A DNA stretch of 64,000 nucleotides from QHXW01 sp963847515 (GTDB lineage Bacteria; Acidobacteriota; Terriglobia; Bryobacterales; Bryobacteraceae): the NCBI GenBank assembly GCA_963847515.1, contig CAWKAA010000007.1, positions 248,001 through 312,000 on the forward strand, given 5' to 3'. Position numbers and translations under genes: made by a program. Of the stretch, positions 62,770-64,000 are shown in pieces. Every line of letters starts with the position of its first letter. Positions within the stretch are counted from its first letter, which is position 1. The notes under the pieces were generated by a model that did no database searches, was not told the DNA's origin, and saw only the letters and a program-made list of their open reading frames with translations.

Positions 62770-64000
62770 TTACCGTCCTGAAGCGGCGGCAGCGGCCTTG
62801 TAATACTGCTGATAGGCGCCGTTGTACGCGTAAACGCCATAGCTGTCGCTGGTCTGGCTGCTCACTGAATTCAATACCAACCCCAGCACATTCGCGCGCA
62901 CGTGCTGGAGCGTGTTCAGAACCGAGCCAACAGCTTTCCGGTTGGTTTGCCCGGCCTTCGCCACAACGATCACTCCATCCACCGCCGCGGCCATTTGCAA
63001 TGGCTCGGGGAACCCGAGCGTGGGCGGGGCGTCGACGATAATCAGGTCGTACTCTCTGGCGGCTTGCTCCAGGATCAGGGGCAGGCCTCTTCCGATCAGG
63101 TCGGCGGAGCGGCGTCCGGAGATACCCGCGGGAAGCACGTCAAGGCCGGGCGTGGCGTCGATCTTCACCAGCTTTTCCCTCCACAGCATTCCGTTCGCGA
63201 GCACGGTAGCGAGCCCGTCGTCGGCGCTGAAACGTAGTTTGCCGTGGACGCCGGGTCGGCGCAGGTCGCCATCAATCAGCAGGGTCCTGTGCTTCTGCTC
63301 GGCGTGCGCCAGGGCTAGATGGACAGCCGTGGTGGTCTTCCCCTCCGAGGGCCCGGCGCTGGTCACCATAAGGGTGCGAATCCGCCGGCTGTAGTTATGC
63401 AAAAGGATGGAGTTGCGCAGCGTGCGCACGGCTTCCTCGAAACCATCCACCGACTGGGCGTAGGATTGGCCAGCCAAGCGCGACTGCCCTGAGCGTCCGT
63501 TTTGCGAGGCGGGCGCAATCGACCGGCGCCAGCGCACGTGAAGCTTGCGCGCTCCACGAAACTGCCGTAGACTTGGCGGCTGGAGCGCCGGCTCGGACCT
63601 CGGTTCAATCGGCCGCTCCTCGACGCGGACTGCCACGGTTTCGGCGGGGATTGCCGCCGCGAGCGTGTTCCGCCAACGCTTCACCATCGGCAGGCTGCCG
63701 ATGACTTCGGTGTTGAATAGAGCGGCGATCTGCTCGGGATCGCGCACGGTGTTGTCCAGGGCGTCACTCAGGATAGCGATGCCGACGGCGACGAGCGACG
63801 AGAGCAGGAAGGCGAGCACGAGGTTGAGCGTCAGTTTGGGGAAGACGGGCTTGACGCCGGGACGGGCCTCATCGGCGATGCGGATAGCGCTGTTCTGGAA
63901 TCCGGAGTTGATCTCGGCTTCCTTGATCTTACGCACCAGCTCTTCATAGAGCTTCTTGCCGGCTTCGGCCTCGCGCTTGAGCGACTGGTATTCGAAGGAG
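62770..64000 (-). CDS. Wzc-type chain-length determinant with tyrosine autokinase domain (5' partial)
   Basis: The frame is open to the right edge, so the N-terminus is missing. The visible part starts in the coiled coil (YQSLKREAEAGKKLYEELV), then a membrane helix (LVLAFLLSSLVAVGIAILSDAL), a linker, and a BY-kinase: Walker A GPSEGKTTTAVHLA, Walker A' LLIDGDLRRP, Walker B LIIVDAPP. A tyrosine cluster near the end (SYGVYAYNGAYQQYYKA) is the autophosphorylation tail. It controls polymer length and export; the CpsB-type enzyme at 44.9-45.7 kb is the likely opposing phosphatase. Confidence 0.93.
   Translation of the reverse strand, partial: SFEYQSLKREAEAGKKLYEELVRKIKEAEINSGFQNSAIRIADEARPGVKPVFPKLTLNLVLAFLLSSLVAVGIAILSDALDNTVRDPEQIAALFNTEVIGSLPMVKRWRNTLAAAIPAETVAVRVEERPIEPRSEPALQPPSLRQFRGARKLHVRWRRSIAPASQNGRSGQSRLAGQSYAQSVDGFEEAVRTLRNSILLHNYSRRIRTLMVTSAGPSEGKTTTAVHLALAHAEQKHRTLLIDGDLRRPGVHGKLRFSADDGLATVLANGMLWREKLVKIDATPGLDVLPAGISGRRSADLIGRGLPLILEQAAREYDLIIVDAPPTLGFPEPLQMAAAVDGVIVVAKAGQTNRKAVGSVLNTLQHVRANVLGLVLNSVSSQTSDSYGVYAYNGAYQQYYKAAAAASGR

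Noticed and set aside
1..64000. CRISPR array, rRNA operon or intact tRNA
   Set aside because: No spaced direct repeats, rRNA motifs or full cloverleaf were seen on either strand.

Overview
The window looks like a chromosomal segment of an acidobacterium, probably of the Solibacter/Bryobacterales type. This is inferred from gene content, not from a marker gene. The evidence is an Oar-like TonB-dependent receptor with a carboxypeptidase-regulatory N-terminus, a paired DUF1501 / DUF1549-DUF1553 cytochrome locus, TPR-bearing Ser/Thr kinases with an 'AVLPFENRS' domain, a CheB-CheR-PAS-histidine kinase hybrid, a prolyl oligopeptidase, and moderately high GC.

Layout. (1) 1-6.1 kb, minus strand: an FHA protein, a 31-aa membrane peptide, a PP2C phosphatase, a Ser/Thr kinase and an FtsW/RodA protein fused to the start of a class-B PBP (runs off the left edge). 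The content matches the actinobacterial fha-pstP-rodA-pbpA-pknAB cluster. (2) 6.1-19.6 kb: the DUF1501/DUF1549 pair, the large outer-membrane receptor, a beta-propeller protein, prolyl oligopeptidase and an APC permease, i.e. peptide and polymer use. (3) 19.6-20.7 kb: three small genes, one with a phage-structural look. (4) 20.8-25.3 kb: an arginine operon argF-argG-argH-argR preceded by a tandem ARG box. A 23S-IVS-type four-helix-bundle gene sits between argF and argG, bounded by 31-bp inverted repeats of a 7-bp unit. argG, argH and argR carry about 25 frameshifts that can all be read as small insertions. (5) 25.4-30.6 kb: a TPR Ser/Thr kinase flanked on its far side by a deleted copy of argR, then a PhyH dioxygenase and a frameshifted catalase-like peroxidase. 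(6) 30.7-34.9 kb: a frame-disrupted CheB-CheR-PAS-histidine kinase with its LuxR-type regulator. (7) 35-45 kb: secreted TPR proteins, a MacB-type permease, a MEDS protein, a glucoamylase-like enzyme, several very small conserved-looking genes, a tRNA-Pro 3' fragment, a PilZ protein, a pseudo-receiver and gene debris. (8) 44.8-64 kb: an exopolysaccharide island with CpsB-type phosphatase, TPR protein, O-antigen ligase/polymerase, CapD-type dehydratase, initiating sugar transferase, split transketolase, two DegT aminotransferases, pectate-lyase-fold protein, Wzx-like flippase, Wzy-like protein, two glycosyltransferases and a BY-kinase that runs off the right edge.

How it fits together. Region 1 links phospho-signalling to septal or lateral wall synthesis. 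Region 4 is a self-regulated arginine pathway. Region 8 makes, flips, polymerises and exports a surface polysaccharide under tyrosine-phosphorylation control, with CpsB opposing the BY-kinase. Frame errors are clustered (22.5-25.0 kb, 30.0-32.6 kb, 45.4 kb). Undoing them restores normal family lengths, so I treat most as probable sequence errors, not decayed genes. All assignments come from reading the sequence; no database search was run.
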